Assembly (NCBI RefSeq): GCF_009746585.1
Contig: NZ_WRPO01000030.1
Coordinates: 1-39,816, forward strand
Length of the DNA: 39,816 nt
Source: Novosphingobium aquimarinum
Lineage (GTDB): Bacteria; Pseudomonadota; Alphaproteobacteria; Sphingomonadales; Sphingomonadaceae
Reading direction: 5' to 3'
A program made the position numbers and the translations under genes. This document shows, one piece after another, positions 1 to 8,420 of the stretch (within the stretch, counting starts at the first letter, position 1; each line of letters starts with the position of its first letter). Below the pieces are notes generated by a model that saw only the letters and a program-made list of their open reading frames with translations, did no database searches and was not told the origin of the DNA.

Positions 1-1896
1 TTCCTTCGACTTGTTGAGGTCGAGGGAACCGTAATTATCTGGAGTGAAATCATGGAAAACCGAAGGAAACCTGCGCCTCCTGCCGCCACGCTCGACATAA
101 ACTGCGACTGCAAAGAATACGTCATCGACTACCTTACGAAGAGCTTCCCGATACGATTGATGCAGGTCTTCGCCGACGAGGACGGCAATCTTCGCTCCGA
201 GGCGATGAGCGACGGAGAGGGCAATCCCGTTTTCTGCCCGCGCGCAATTGCAGCGCGCGATGCGCTGATCGAACAGCTTTGCGCGCTGCCGCCCATCGCC
301 ACTGCGCTCGATGCGATTATCGAACATTTCGGAACCGACGCCGTGGCCGAAGTCACGGGCCGGACCCGCAGGCTTGTCCTGGGCCGCGATGGTGAGCAGC
401 GCCTCGAACGGCGTAGCCCCAGCGCCAATGTCGCCGAAGCCCAAAGCTTCATGGAAGGGACCAAGCGCATCCTGGTCTTCTCGGATGCGGGCGGCACGGG
501 GCGTTCCTATCATGCCGAATTGGGCGCCAGGAACCAGCAGCGCCGGGTTCACTTCCTGCTTGAACCGGGATGGCGCGCCGACAACGCCATCCAGGGTCTT
601 GGTCGCACGAACCGCACCAACCAGGCCTCGGCCCCGCTGTTCCGCCCGGTCACCACAGATGTAAAGGGCGAGCGCCGGTTCATCTCGACTATTGCGCGAA
701 GGCTCGACGCTTTGGGCGCACTTACCCGCGGCCAGCGCCAGACGGGCGGACAGAACCTGTTCGACCCGGCAGACAATCTTGAAAGCGACTATGCGCGCGG
801 CGCGCTCGGCCGCTGGTTCCAGCTCCTCTATGACGGCAAGCTTGAGGCCACGAGCTTCGCCAACTTCGTCGAGCGAACTGGCCTCCGGCTTGAAAGCCCC
901 GATGGCGGGCTGACCGATAATCTCCCGACGATCCAGCGCTGGCTCAATCGCGTTCTCGCGCTACCGATCGCGCTTCAGAACGCGATCTTCGACGAATATC
1001 TCGGCCTCGTCGAAGCGCGGATTGAAGCCGCGCGCGAAGCCGGAACGCTCGATCAGGGCCTTGAGACCGTCAGGGTTGATTGTTTCACGGTCCTCGTCGA
1101 TGAGCGCCTGCGCACAGACCCCGTGACCGGAGCAGAGACCCGCCTCGTCTCGCTCGAAGTGTCGAGGCACCTTCGGCCTCTACGCCTGCAGCGCCTCGTA
1201 CGCATGCACGAGATTGGCAGCCTGCACGCGATACCGATGCGCAATGCGCGTTCGGGCAAGGTTGCGCTGTCGGTTCCTGCCCGGCGCCTCATTGCTGACG
1301 ACGGGGCCGTGATCGAACGCCGCCGCCTGCTGCGCCCGCTCAAGTCCGCGAACTGGACACTTGAAGCACTCGGTGAGAGCCACTGGGAGGAAATTGGCGT
1401 CACCGCGTTCACGAGCACCTGGCGGGCCGAGGAAGCAGAGGCGGCCAAGTCACCGGTGACCGAGCGCGTCCATCTTGCCACCGGGCTGCTGCTGCCGGTC
1501 TGGAAGCGGCTGCCCGGCGATCATGTTCGGGTCACGCGGCTCGTTGCCGACGACGGCCAGTCGATCATCGGCCGCGAAGTGCTCGATGTCGACCTTGCCT
1601 CAATCGCCCAAACCTTTGGCCTCTCCGGCGTTGTCGGACCATCGGCAGATCAGATCGGCGACCTCGTCCTCGCCAGCGGCAAACCGCTGGGCCTTGCGAG
1701 TCACGATCCACTCACCGTGAAGCGATCGCTGGTCGGCGGCGAACAGCGCCTTGAACTGACCGGATTCTCGCCGGATCGCCTCGACTGGTACAAGAACAAG
1801 GGCTGCTTCACCGAGATCATTCGCTACCGCACGCGGCTGTTTGTCCCGACGCCGAGAGCAAGCGAGACCCTCCAAAGCATCGCAATCAAGTCTTGA
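1..1896 (+). CDS. Strawberry-notch-type helicase, C-terminal part (5' end outside window)
   Basis: This is the C-terminal half of a bacterial strawberry-notch (SNO) superfamily 2 helicase-like protein, a family common on large plasmids and integrative elements of alphaproteobacteria. The reading frame is open from base 1. The first ATG is at 52, but the family is normally about 1400 residues, so I read the gene as entering from the left rather than starting at 52. Seen: the SNO C-terminal core with EGTKRILVFSDAGGTG, then HFLLEPGWRADNAIQGLGRTNRTNQ, which is the helicase motif VI region, then STIARRLDALGALTRGQRQTGG. Motif VI carries GRTN where, as I recall the family, GRTH is usual. Its role in the element is unknown; defence, conjugative transfer and DNA processing have been suggested for relatives. 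It stops 59 bases before the antitoxin gene. Confidence 0.85.
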   Translation, partial: FLRLVEVEGTVIIWSEIMENRRKPAPPAATLDINCDCKEYVIDYLTKSFPIRLMQVFADEDGNLRSEAMSDGEGNPVFCPRAIAARDALIEQLCALPPIATALDAIIEHFGTDAVAEVTGRTRRLVLGRDGEQRLERRSPSANVAEAQSFMEGTKRILVFSDAGGTGRSYHAELGARNQQRRVHFLLEPGWRADNAIQGLGRTNRTNQASAPLFRPVTTDVKGERRFISTIARRLDALGALTRGQRQTGGQNLFDPADNLESDYARGALGRWFQLLYDGKLEATSFANFVERTGLRLESPDGGLTDNLPTIQRWLNRVLALPIALQNAIFDEYLGLVEARIEAAREAGTLDQGLETVRVDCFTVLVDERLRTDPVTGAETRLVSLEVSRHLRPLRLQRLVRMHEIGSLHAIPMRNARSGKVALSVPARRLIADDGAVIERRRLLRPLKSANWTLEALGESHWEEIGVTAFTSTWRAEEAEAAKSPVTERVHLATGLLLPVWKRLPGDHVRVTRLVADDGQSIIGREVLDVDLASIAQTFGLSGVVGPSADQIGDLVLASGKPLGLASHDPLTVKRSLVGGEQRLELTGFSPDRLDWYKNKGCFTEIIRYRTRLFVPTPRASETLQSIAIKS

Positions 1897-1955
1897 ACTT
1901 CTCATTTGCCCAAATCGGGTCTATATGGAGACCAAATTCAGCCCTAAGGTGTTCT

Positions 1956-2225
1956 ATGAAACTGGACCAGCGCATCAAACCGATCAGCTATCTGAAGGCC
2001 CACAGTGCAGAAATTATCCGGGAGATCGGAGATGGCGCCGGGCCAATGGTCATCACGCAGAATGGCGAAGCCAAGGCAGTTCTGCAGGATGTCGCCAGCT
2101 ACGAGCGCGCACAGGAAACGCTCGCTCTGCTAAAACTTCTGGCGCTCGGACAGGCCGATATTGCCGCCGGTCGGACCCGCCTGGTGGCAGGCCTTGCGGA
2201 TCGCGTACGGGGTAAGTCAAACTGA
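1956..2225 (+). CDS. Phd/YefM-family antitoxin
   Basis: An 89-residue type II antitoxin. The N-terminal half (SYLKAHSAEIIREI, then GPMVITQNGEAKAVLQDVASYE) is the Phd/YefM fold, which binds operator DNA. The C-terminal helical part (TLALLKLLALGQADIAAGR) would wrap the toxin. An open frame extends upstream to 1893, but I chose the ATG at 1956 because AAGG at 1946-1949 sits seven bases before it and because the family begins directly with the helix-strand region. It stops immediately before the toxin ATG, as expected for a coupled pair. Autoregulation is typical of the family, but I did not identify a clear operator. Identification is firm; the exact toxin-binding class is less so. Confidence 0.88.
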   Translation: MKLDQRIKPISYLKAHSAEIIREIGDGAGPMVITQNGEAKAVLQDVASYERAQETLALLKLLALGQADIAAGRTRLVAGLADRVRGKSN

Positions 2226-2585
2226 ATGATGACGGCCGCCGTAGCGATCGAGATCACCTCCGGTGCGGAGCGCGATCTCGCGGGTATCTGGCAGCGCCGC
2301 TTGACGCAGCGCGGGCCGGATGGCGACGATGGTGCGGACGCACTGCTGGATGACCTTGTCGCGTCTATCGAATCCCTTGTGAACAATCCTGAGAAAGGAC
2401 CGGTTCCACCGGAACTTGAGGCTCTCGGGATCACCGACTTTCGGCAATTGTCGCGCTTTCCGTTCCGCATAATCTACGGGTACCAGCCCGAGCCGGCACC
2501 CGGTCAGGTGACCGTGTTCGTAATCGCTGATGCGCGTCGGGATTTTCGGACGCTTCTCGAAGAGCGCTTGCTTAGCAGCGGATAG
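2226..2585 (+). CDS. RelE/ParE-family toxin
   Basis: A 119-residue toxin of the RelE/ParE superfamily, encoded with zero spacing after the antitoxin. The start codons ATGATG at 2226 and 2229 follow the antitoxin TGA directly, so translation is probably coupled. The family hallmarks are visible: an N-terminal helix beginning SGAERDLAGIW, a central DDLVASIESLVNNPEKG segment (helix and loop), and the C-terminal beta strands FRQLSRFPFRIIYGYQ and VTVFVIADARRDF. RelE members cleave mRNA on the ribosome and ParE members poison gyrase. The sequence alone does not settle which applies. The C-terminal DARRDF resembles the ParE-type HxxRD ending, which slightly favours ParE. Likely role: stabilising the mobile element. 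Confidence 0.87.
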   Translation: MMTAAVAIEITSGAERDLAGIWQRRLTQRGPDGDDGADALLDDLVASIESLVNNPEKGPVPPELEALGITDFRQLSRFPFRIIYGYQPEPAPGQVTVFVIADARRDFRTLLEERLLSSG

Positions 2586-2963
2586 GCATAGGCTCCGCTG
2601 AAGAGGTCAGGGTCGGGATGAAGCTGAGCGCTGCCTCCGATTGCGCTTAGGTTTCCCCTTCTCTCCTCCCCTCCGTGTGTCTGAATGAACCGATAAGCTC
2701 CCGTGTCGCGTACGCCGGAGCCTGATCACGTCCTTCCTCAAGTCCGGGCGACTGATCTGCCTGTGCCCGCTGATGACGGGCTTGCGAATGGGTTCGCGCA
2801 TCGAGAACAACTGCTCTCATGGACGGATCTCAGCCGATCCCTGATCGCCCCATCCCGGTAGCATAGATGGTCGCCACAGCCATTGAAGAGAGTGGAGGGA
2901 GCCCGTTGGGCTTGTGGGCCTCGTGATCCTCACCTGCGCCTTCATTCCATCAGGAGAACACCC
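2586..2963 (+). other. Gene-free stretch upstream of parB-like gene
   Basis: No convincing gene is seen in these 378 bases. There is a small hairpin (GCCCG at 2765-2769 pairing with CGGGC at 2777-2781). The last 80 bases form the parB leader, with a purine-rich segment near 2887-2901 (agagtggagggagc) and the ribosome-binding site AGGAGA at 2952-2957. The purine-rich segment and the caggaga-type site recur in front of the ArdC gene. A promoter for parB must lie here, but I see no clear sigma-70 boxes. Confidence 0.6.
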
Positions 2964-4937
2964 ATGATCCAGTCGATTCCCTTGAAGAAGCTCGTCCCGA
3001 GCCCGCGCAACGTTCGCAAGTCGAGCGATGTGCTGGCTGACCTCCAGCTGCGGGCAGACATTGGTGCGCGCGGTCTGCTGCAGAACCTCGTCGTGCGCAA
3101 AGGAAAGCGCGGCAAGTTCGAGGTCGAGGCCGGTGGTCGCCGCCTCGCCGCGCTGCAGGCGCTGGCAGAAGAGGGTACCTTGCCCGAAAACCACGAAGTT
3201 ACCTGCCTCGTCATCGAAGGCGAGGAAAGCGAAGTGCGCGAGGCCAGCCTTGCCGAGAACTTCCAGCGTCTCGCGATGAACCCGGCCGACGAAGCGCAGG
3301 CTTTCGCGGCGATCATCGAGGCAGGCGCTACCACCGAAGACGTGGCGCGCCGCTTCGGCCTCACCGTCCGATTCGTCGAAGGGCGTCTGCGCTTAGCAAG
3401 TCTCGCACCCTGCGTCTTCGAAGCGCTCGCCGAAGGCACGATTACGCTCGACATGGCCAAAGCCTACGGCGCGATCTCCGACGTGGAGCGCCAGGCGCAT
3501 GTCTATGCCGAGCTGCAGGACGCCTGGTACCAGATCACGCCTGACACGATCCGCCGCATGGTGCTCGACGCAACTGTTCGTGGCTCCGATCCGCGAGCGG
3601 TTCTCGTCGGACGCGATGCCTACCTCACTGCGGGTGGCCGGATCGAACGCGAACTGTTCGACGACGATGCCAGCGAAAGCTGGATCGATGTCGCGCTGCT
3701 CGAGGACCTCGCACACAAGGCCATGGAAGAAGCCGCAGAAAAGGCCGCGCTCGAATATGGCCTTGCCTGGGTCCGGCCGACGCTTGGCACCTATGTCAGC
3801 CATGACCTTGTCGACGGCCTCAATCGCTTGCCTTGCGAACCTGCACCGATGACCGAGCAGGAAGCGCAGGAGCTCGGCGAGCTCGAGGCCGACTACGACC
3901 GCGTCGCCGCCGTGCTCGAAGACGAGGACAGCGACGAGGACGAGGTCGCCAAGGCCGAACAGGAACTCGTGGTGATCGACCGCGCCATGCGCGCGCTCAA
4001 TGATCGTCCCCCCGTACTCGCCGACGAACTGAAATCCGAGGCTGGTGCCTTCCTAGTCCTCTCGCGCAACGGCGAGCCGACATTCGTTCCACAGTACTAC
4101 ACCGAGACCGAAGTGATCGCTGACGAAGGCGTGGTCGAGGCCATTGAAGAGAGCGGTGCGGCGAAGCCCAAGGGGAGCTCGTTGTCGCAGCGCCTACTCG
4201 ATGAGCTCGCGATGCAACGCCGCGATATCCTGGCGATCCATCTCGCCAACGATCCGGCACTGGCGCTCGACTTTATGGTCTTCACGCTTGCCGATGCCGA
4301 TGGGCACGATTGGCGCGCCAAGAAGGCATCGACACTGCTGGGTCCGGTGGCATCAGGCCCGGTTACCGGGTTCGAAGCCAAGGACGCACCGGCAAGCGCT
4401 GCTCTGGCCGAGTTTGCCGGGTCGCTCGATGAAAGCTGGCGTTCTGGGACAAGCGATGTCGAGCGGTTTGCAAGGTTTCGGGCACTTTCCGACGAGACGC
4501 GTTCGGCCTGGCTCGGCCATCTCGTCTCGCGCACCCTTGTCGCGAGCCTTGCCTGTGAAGGCGAGCGCTCGGTGCCTATGCATGAGGCTCTGGGCTCGCT
4601 CCTCGAAATCGAGACCGCGCATTGGTGGCGTCCCACGGCGACCAACTACTTCGACCGCGTAGCCAAGGCCCGCACGCTCGAAGCGCTCGACGCCGCCGGC
4701 GGTCCCGAACTGGTCAGTCGCTATGCTGCTTCGAAGAAGGCCGAACTCGCGAGCGCTGCCGAACGCATTTTCTCGGGCAACTTCATCGGCGAGGCGGATA
4801 TCAAGGAACGGGCGCAGGCCTGGGTGCCTTCGATAATGCGTTTTGCTGGTCCCGAAGAAAGCGAACCGGTTGACGCCGAAGCCGAAGAGCCGGTCAGTGA
4901 CATTACGGCTGACGAGATTGCCGAGCAGGCTGCCTGA
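2964..4937 (+). CDS. ParB/RepB/Spo0J-family protein, long plasmid type
   Basis: A 657-residue ParB-like DNA-binding protein. The N-terminal ParB/sulfiredoxin-like domain shows IPLKKLVPSPRNVRK, the GGRRLAALQAL box and ENFQRLAMNPADEAQAF, which are the nucleotide-binding and arginine-rich motifs of the family. A helix-turn-helix follows (TEDVARRFGLTVRFVEGRLRLA). The remaining roughly 450 residues are long, acidic in the middle (EDEDSDEDEVAKAEQE) and not seen in chromosomal ParB, which is about 300 residues. Proteins of this length are typical of sphingomonad plasmids. No parA lies in the window, so a role in partition is not proven; transcriptional or nucleoid functions are possible. The ATG at 2964 is chosen over an in-frame start at 2883 because of AGGAGA seven bases upstream and because the domain begins there. 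A strong terminator follows. Confidence 0.85.
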   Translation: MIQSIPLKKLVPSPRNVRKSSDVLADLQLRADIGARGLLQNLVVRKGKRGKFEVEAGGRRLAALQALAEEGTLPENHEVTCLVIEGEESEVREASLAENFQRLAMNPADEAQAFAAIIEAGATTEDVARRFGLTVRFVEGRLRLASLAPCVFEALAEGTITLDMAKAYGAISDVERQAHVYAELQDAWYQITPDTIRRMVLDATVRGSDPRAVLVGRDAYLTAGGRIERELFDDDASESWIDVALLEDLAHKAMEEAAEKAALEYGLAWVRPTLGTYVSHDLVDGLNRLPCEPAPMTEQEAQELGELEADYDRVAAVLEDEDSDEDEVAKAEQELVVIDRAMRALNDRPPVLADELKSEAGAFLVLSRNGEPTFVPQYYTETEVIADEGVVEAIEESGAAKPKGSSLSQRLLDELAMQRRDILAIHLANDPALALDFMVFTLADADGHDWRAKKASTLLGPVASGPVTGFEAKDAPASAALAEFAGSLDESWRSGTSDVERFARFRALSDETRSAWLGHLVSRTLVASLACEGERSVPMHEALGSLLEIETAHWWRPTATNYFDRVAKARTLEALDAAGGPELVSRYAASKKAELASAAERIFSGNFIGEADIKERAQAWVPSIMRFAGPEESEPVDAEAEEPVSDITADEIAEQAA

Positions 4938-4966
4938 CCCCTCCTGACAGGTCCAGGTCACTCGGC

Positions 4967-5001
4967 AGGCGGTCCGCCCCTCTTGGGGCGGGCCGCCTTT
5001 T
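4967..5001 (+). terminator. Rho-independent terminator after parB-like gene
   Basis: A 14-base-pair stem (4967-4980 with 4985-4998, one G-U pair) closes on a TCTT loop and is followed by a TTTT run at 4998-5001. It lies 30 bases past the parB-like stop and should end that transcript before the minus-strand operon. Confidence 0.85.
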
Positions 5002-5304
5002 CAATGCCAATACCTGGGCCGTATTTGCGCCATGTTCCGCCAATGTGGTGTCAGAAAGAGCAATTCGGAAAGTCGACGGTCCAAATGCCAAAAAATCGTG
5101 ACAGTAGGCACCGCCATTGCCGACGTTCAACGCCGAAAGCTGTCGTTGTCGCAGGGGATATAAGCAGAGGGAAGTAGACCGAAGAGGGATCGGGATACTA
5201 ATCCGCCGTCGTTAGCAGTTGCGGACATTGACCGCTCCATCGTGGGCAAGCAATCTCCACCTTCACCTGGTAGAACCGCGCCACATTAATGGCCTCATCA
5301 CGCC
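5002..5304. other. Gene-free stretch between parB-like gene and E1-like gene
   Basis: About 300 bases between two convergent genes. I see no conserved frame, no RNA gene and no clear insertion-sequence end. A 64-codon open frame at 4983-5177 has no family resemblance and starts inside the terminator, so I do not call it. The stretch could hold the junction at which the defence operon entered the backbone. Confidence 0.5.
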
Positions 5305-6651
5305 CTAGGAAAAACCTATGCGCATGATCCCTCGGGCATTCACTGTCGCTGGCGCAGCGAACTTTGATCCTTCGTCGAACAGCCGCCGTTTCTCATTTCG
5401 GGGAACAGCTGCGCCGCTGCAAATCGCAATAGCGCGCGCCACTGTTGTCGCCGCAGCAATCGCACTTACGAAGGGGGCTGCGATCCCAATGCCTTCAAAC
5501 TTGGCGGCTCCACATCCGTCTAACCCGAGCAGTTGCTCATAATCCTGTGGCGCAGGAGCCGATCGTGGAACGTCTCCTGGAAAGTGTGCAGCAACCGAAT
5601 ACTCAGAATCGAACACCGTCACACGGAAAACATCGAAGTCGGTATGGGCGCGACCGAGACCAGCGTCGATTACCAATTCGAAGCCGCAGCCGTCGATGAG
5701 TTTTCGAGCGGTAATCGAATCGAAGCCGCAAAGCGCCACCGTAGGCTCATTTTCCTGCACCCGTTGATGTGGGGCTAATAGGCGATCAACGCGGCGCACA
5801 TCGAACCCCTTCCGCTTTGCCCATTGCTCCGCGAGTGCGGTTTTGTAGGCGCCGTATTCTCCCGACTGTACGAGCACGGAAGTTCCCCAATTTTCAGCGC
5901 TTATCTGGTCAGCATCCTGCAAAACCAGCTTTACGGCTCGCGGATTGGGATAGGGAAGCGCCGAAAGCGACCACATGAATGCTTGACCAAGATTGCCGAG
6001 GCCGAGCAGCCATAGCGCGCTGGGAAGAAAAACCTTGGCGAAGGGCGGCGGCTTGCTCACCGCTCTCTGCGGCCAAAGATCAAACTCTACAGACCCAGGC
6101 GAATGTGCATTTCGCAGCCGTGCGAAAGCATACGCCACGGTCGCCGCGCCAGCTACAATGCCGGCGAGAGGATTGTCCGCGTCTCCTGAGATTTTGGGTC
6201 CCGACGCTGCTCCGCCTTTCCAGCCATCCCACCAAGCATGAACGTCTGATGCTCCGCCGATTACATTTCCGATAATGATACGGATTGCTGCGACGCCAAC
6301 GTTTTTGGTAGCGCCCAGCCGATCGACTGCCTCACGCAGCGATGTGCAACCGACTGGCATCGCGGAAACTAGCGGTACGTCGTCGTCGATCCGGACACTG
6401 ACGCCGCCGACAAAGGTCTTCTTCCCGACCGCTACGGCGGTGAGGATCGCATTATGCCCAGCGATACTGTGAGCATTTTCACCGACTATGACTTCCAGAG
6501 TCATAGCGCGAAGACGCGCTTCGGCATCCGCGCCACTAATGCCTTCAGCATCAATCAGCATTTTTGCAATTCGGGATAGCTCGGGGGTCAGGTCCACAGA
6601 TATTTTCCGACGTGAAAGGGAGGAAAAAGGCGGTCGCTTTCGTCTCGCCAT
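5305..6651 (-). CDS. E1-like (ThiF-fold) ubiquitin-activating enzyme, BilD-like
   Basis: A 448-residue ThiF/E1-fold adenylyltransferase, last gene of the Ubl-E2-JAB-E1 operon. Expected role: adenylate the C-terminus of the Ubl and pass it on as a thioester. Seen: a roughly 200-residue N-terminal domain of unclear fold; the Rossmann glycine motif WLLGLGNLGQAF (GLGNLG at 217-222); the DADQISAEN stretch (D246, D248, N254) and K270 matching the ATP and Mg-binding residues; VALCGFDS and LVIDAGLG strands; then LDGCGAAKFEG with C380 as the likely catalytic cysteine. Family members often carry a similar CG motif before AAPFVSAIAAA. The ATG at 6651 overlaps the JAB gene by 64 bases and has a weak ribosome-binding site. 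A GTG at 6597 would begin VDLTPEL, with a 10-base overlap, and fits the usual family start better. No CBASS cyclase or effector is nearby. Confidence 0.85.
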   Translation of the reverse strand: MARRKRPPFSSLSRRKISVDLTPELSRIAKMLIDAEGISGADAEARLRAMTLEVIVGENAHSIAGHNAILTAVAVGKKTFVGGVSVRIDDDVPLVSAMPVGCTSLREAVDRLGATKNVGVAAIRIIIGNVIGGASDVHAWWDGWKGGAASGPKISGDADNPLAGIVAGAATVAYAFARLRNAHSPGSVEFDLWPQRAVSKPPPFAKVFLPSALWLLGLGNLGQAFMWSLSALPYPNPRAVKLVLQDADQISAENWGTSVLVQSGEYGAYKTALAEQWAKRKGFDVRRVDRLLAPHQRVQENEPTVALCGFDSITARKLIDGCGFELVIDAGLGRAHTDFDVFRVTVFDSEYSVAAHFPGDVPRSAPAPQDYEQLLGLDGCGAAKFEGIGIAAPFVSAIAAATTVARAIAICSGAAVPRNEKRRLFDEGSKFAAPATVNARGIMRIGFS

Positions 6652-7112
6652 CGACGGTTGCCCAGGTAGCGATGTACTCCGATGTGGCCTGGAAGATTCG
6701 AACCTTCAGCGAAATTCGGCAGGATCAGTGCCAAATGGTCGACCTCCGCGATGATTGGGTTCGCCTTGTCGGAGGGACTTTGCCGAAAGCTACCCGGATG
6801 GACATGAACGTCGGCAACGACGCTCATCCCTTCGTTTCGGCATATTTCCCAAAGCTCGCCAAGCCGCCGACCATCGATCAGGACAATACCGCTGTTGAGG
6901 GCACCGGGATCGATATCGTCGTAGAAAATGAATTGCCGAATGGTTGAGGGCGAGCCTGCGATGCCAAGAAGAAATGCACCGCTCTCGCGTCGACCGCCGT
7001 TTGTGCGACGGCAAAGCTCCGCAGCTCCAGCATCCCATACTTTGCGATCACAGATCAACTCAGGCCGCTGTCCGAGTAGCGACCTTGCGACCGTTGCTAA
7101 CCAATATGCCAT
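6588..7112 (-). CDS. JAB/JAMM metallopeptidase (deubiquitinase-like), BilC-like
   Basis: A 174-residue JAB/MPN domain protein. The JAMM zinc ligands and catalytic residues are visible: E43 in RRESGAFLLG, then H103 and H105 in DVHVHPGSF, S112 and D115 in SPSD. The spacing from the second histidine to the serine is six residues, where the classic motif has seven. Known for the family: removal of ubiquitin-like proteins from targets and trimming of Ubl precursors. The Ubl in this operon ends with a predicted removable tail, which gives this enzyme an obvious substrate. I chose the ATG at 7112 because GAGG at 7122-7119 is six bases upstream. A GTG at 7142 is an alternative. It overlaps the end of the E2-like gene by 53 bases and the start of the E1-like gene, suggesting coupled translation. 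Confidence 0.87.
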   Translation of the reverse strand: MAYWLATVARSLLGQRPELICDRKVWDAGAAELCRRTNGGRRESGAFLLGIAGSPSTIRQFIFYDDIDPGALNSGIVLIDGRRLGELWEICRNEGMSVVADVHVHPGSFRQSPSDKANPIIAEVDHLALILPNFAEGSNLPGHIGVHRYLGNRRWRDESDRLFPPFHVGKYLWT

Positions 7113-7533
7113 AGAGATCCTCGAAGATGAAAGCCAAGTCACGGTCCTTGCTCCACGCTAGGTGGGGTTTGGCGACAGCATTGTTGTTATGCGGCCCGGT
7201 ATGACGATCCCACGGCCGATAAACGGTACCCGATCCCCAGTCCTTGAAAGTCTCGGCGACCCGCTTCCCACCCGACGGTCGCTCGCCAGCGATAGGCTTG
7301 CGATCCTCTTCGAGATTCCAGAGTTTCACCTCTGGAGCGAGGCCTGGGTAGTTGGTGAGATCGGCACGAAACCCATATTCAGTCGCGGTACCGTCGGGTT
7401 CGATTGCTGAAACCTTGAAGTCGAGGCGTGGATAAGCGAAACCTATCACCCGCCAGCGTCCGTCGTCGCAGCCCGTCCGAAACTCCTCGGAAGCAAGGTC
7501 AGCTTCAATAAGTGCGATGGCGGGATCCTCCAC
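7060..7533 (-). CDS. E2-like (UBC-fold) protein, BilB-like, no canonical cysteine
   Basis: A 157-residue protein in the E2 position of the operon. Support for the UBC fold is an N-terminal helix (PAIALIEADLASEEF), beta strands (WRVIGFAYPRLDFKVSAI, EYGFRADL), the NYPGLAPEVKLWN turn equivalent to the E2 YPxxPP segment, and a C-terminal helix (LAFIFEDLYGILVS). The region where E2 enzymes carry the catalytic cysteine reads GSGTVYRPWDRHTG and has none. The only cysteine is C22, in RTGCDDGRW before the first strand. Either C22 acts, another nucleophile is used, or transfer is direct from the E1. The start is GTG at 7533, supported by GGGAGG at 7547-7542; no ATG exists in the right place. It begins four bases after the Ubl stop ends at 7536. 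The fold assignment rests on these motifs plus context, so the E2 call is less certain than the E1 and JAB calls. Confidence 0.72.
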   Translation of the reverse strand: MEDPAIALIEADLASEEFRTGCDDGRWRVIGFAYPRLDFKVSAIEPDGTATEYGFRADLTNYPGLAPEVKLWNLEEDRKPIAGERPSGGKRVAETFKDWGSGTVYRPWDRHTGPHNNNAVAKPHLAWSKDRDLAFIFEDLYGILVSNGRKVATRTAA

Positions 7534-7535
7534 TC

Positions 7536-7862
<327 letters not shown>

Positions 7863-8027
7863 CTGTTTAATCCCTTCATCTAAATTCGTCGTCCAAGTCC
7901 TAATGATTGCGCGGAAAGCCTTGACCCGTGCGAATCGTGGACTAGAATCGAGAAAACGTCCCGATACGGACAATATGATATTGGACTATTGGCAACGTCA
8001 AGTGCAAATATGGACTGAGGAGCAAGT
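7863..8027. promoter_or_regulatory. Divergent control region between Ubl operon and Xre-RES pair, with operator-like palindrome
   Basis: This 165-base gap must hold the promoters of both divergent units. A perfect palindrome with six-base arms (CAATAT-G-ATATTG) sits at 7971-7983, about 45 bases before the Xre start. The word TGGAC recurs at 7982 and 8015, and CGGAC at 7967. Such symmetric sites upstream of Xre antitoxins are usual autoregulatory operators. The Xre gene has ribosome-binding site GGAG at 8019-8022. I cannot fix the -35 and -10 boxes. Confidence 0.45.
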
Positions 8028-8420
8028 ATGTCGGCTGACACGCTGCCCGGTGCTCACCCGAGCTCACGGGCTTCATCGATTCCAGCTGAATTAGAAGCAT
8101 TTTTCGAAATGGCGCAGCGATGGGATCTATCGACCGAACAACAGATCATCCTGCTTGGATCTCCAGGGCGATCGACATTCTTTAAGTGGAAAAAGGAGGG
8201 CGGGAGTTTGCCCAGGGACACCGGAGAACGTCTCTCGCACTTGCTCGCAATATGGAAAGCGCTCCGAATACTGTTTACGGATGATCGACGCGGCGAAGAG
8301 TGGATGCTTCGACCGAACGACTTTTTCGACGGCGAATCGGCTCTTGAAGTAATGCTGCGCGGGGGCATGGCGGACATCCTCGCGGTGCGACAATATCTTG
8401 ACGCGCAGCGGGGTGGCTAA
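8028..8420 (+). CDS. Xre/MbcA/ParS-type antitoxin
   Basis: A 130-residue antitoxin of the Xre/MbcA/ParS class. The N-terminal part holds a helix-turn-helix (LSTEQQIILLGSPGRSTFFKWKKEG) that would bind DNA. The C-terminal part has the toxin-binding DUF2384 signature: helix RLSHLLAIWKALRILF, then WMLRPNDFFDGESALEVMLRGGMADILAVRQYLDA, of which the xxFxGxSALxxMLxGG segment is diagnostic. The start ATG at 8028 follows GGAG by five bases. The stop codon TAA is directly followed by the GTG of the RES toxin, which is the standard layout for this pair. It probably represses its own promoter through the palindrome at 7971-7983, and might also influence the divergent Ubl operon. Confidence 0.88.
   Translation: MSADTLPGAHPSSRASSIPAELEAFFEMAQRWDLSTEQQIILLGSPGRSTFFKWKKEGGSLPRDTGERLSHLLAIWKALRILFTDDRRGEEWMLRPNDFFDGESALEVMLRGGMADILAVRQYLDAQRGG

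Noticed and set aside
4983..5177. A 64-codon open frame after the parB-like gene
   Set aside because: It begins inside the terminator stem, lacks a ribosome-binding site and resembles nothing.
5305..7142. Reading the ThiF and JAB genes as a thiamine, molybdopterin or cysteine biosynthesis cluster
   Set aside because: No ThiS/MoaD, ThiG or CysM-type partner is near, and the gene order matches Ubl conjugation operons.
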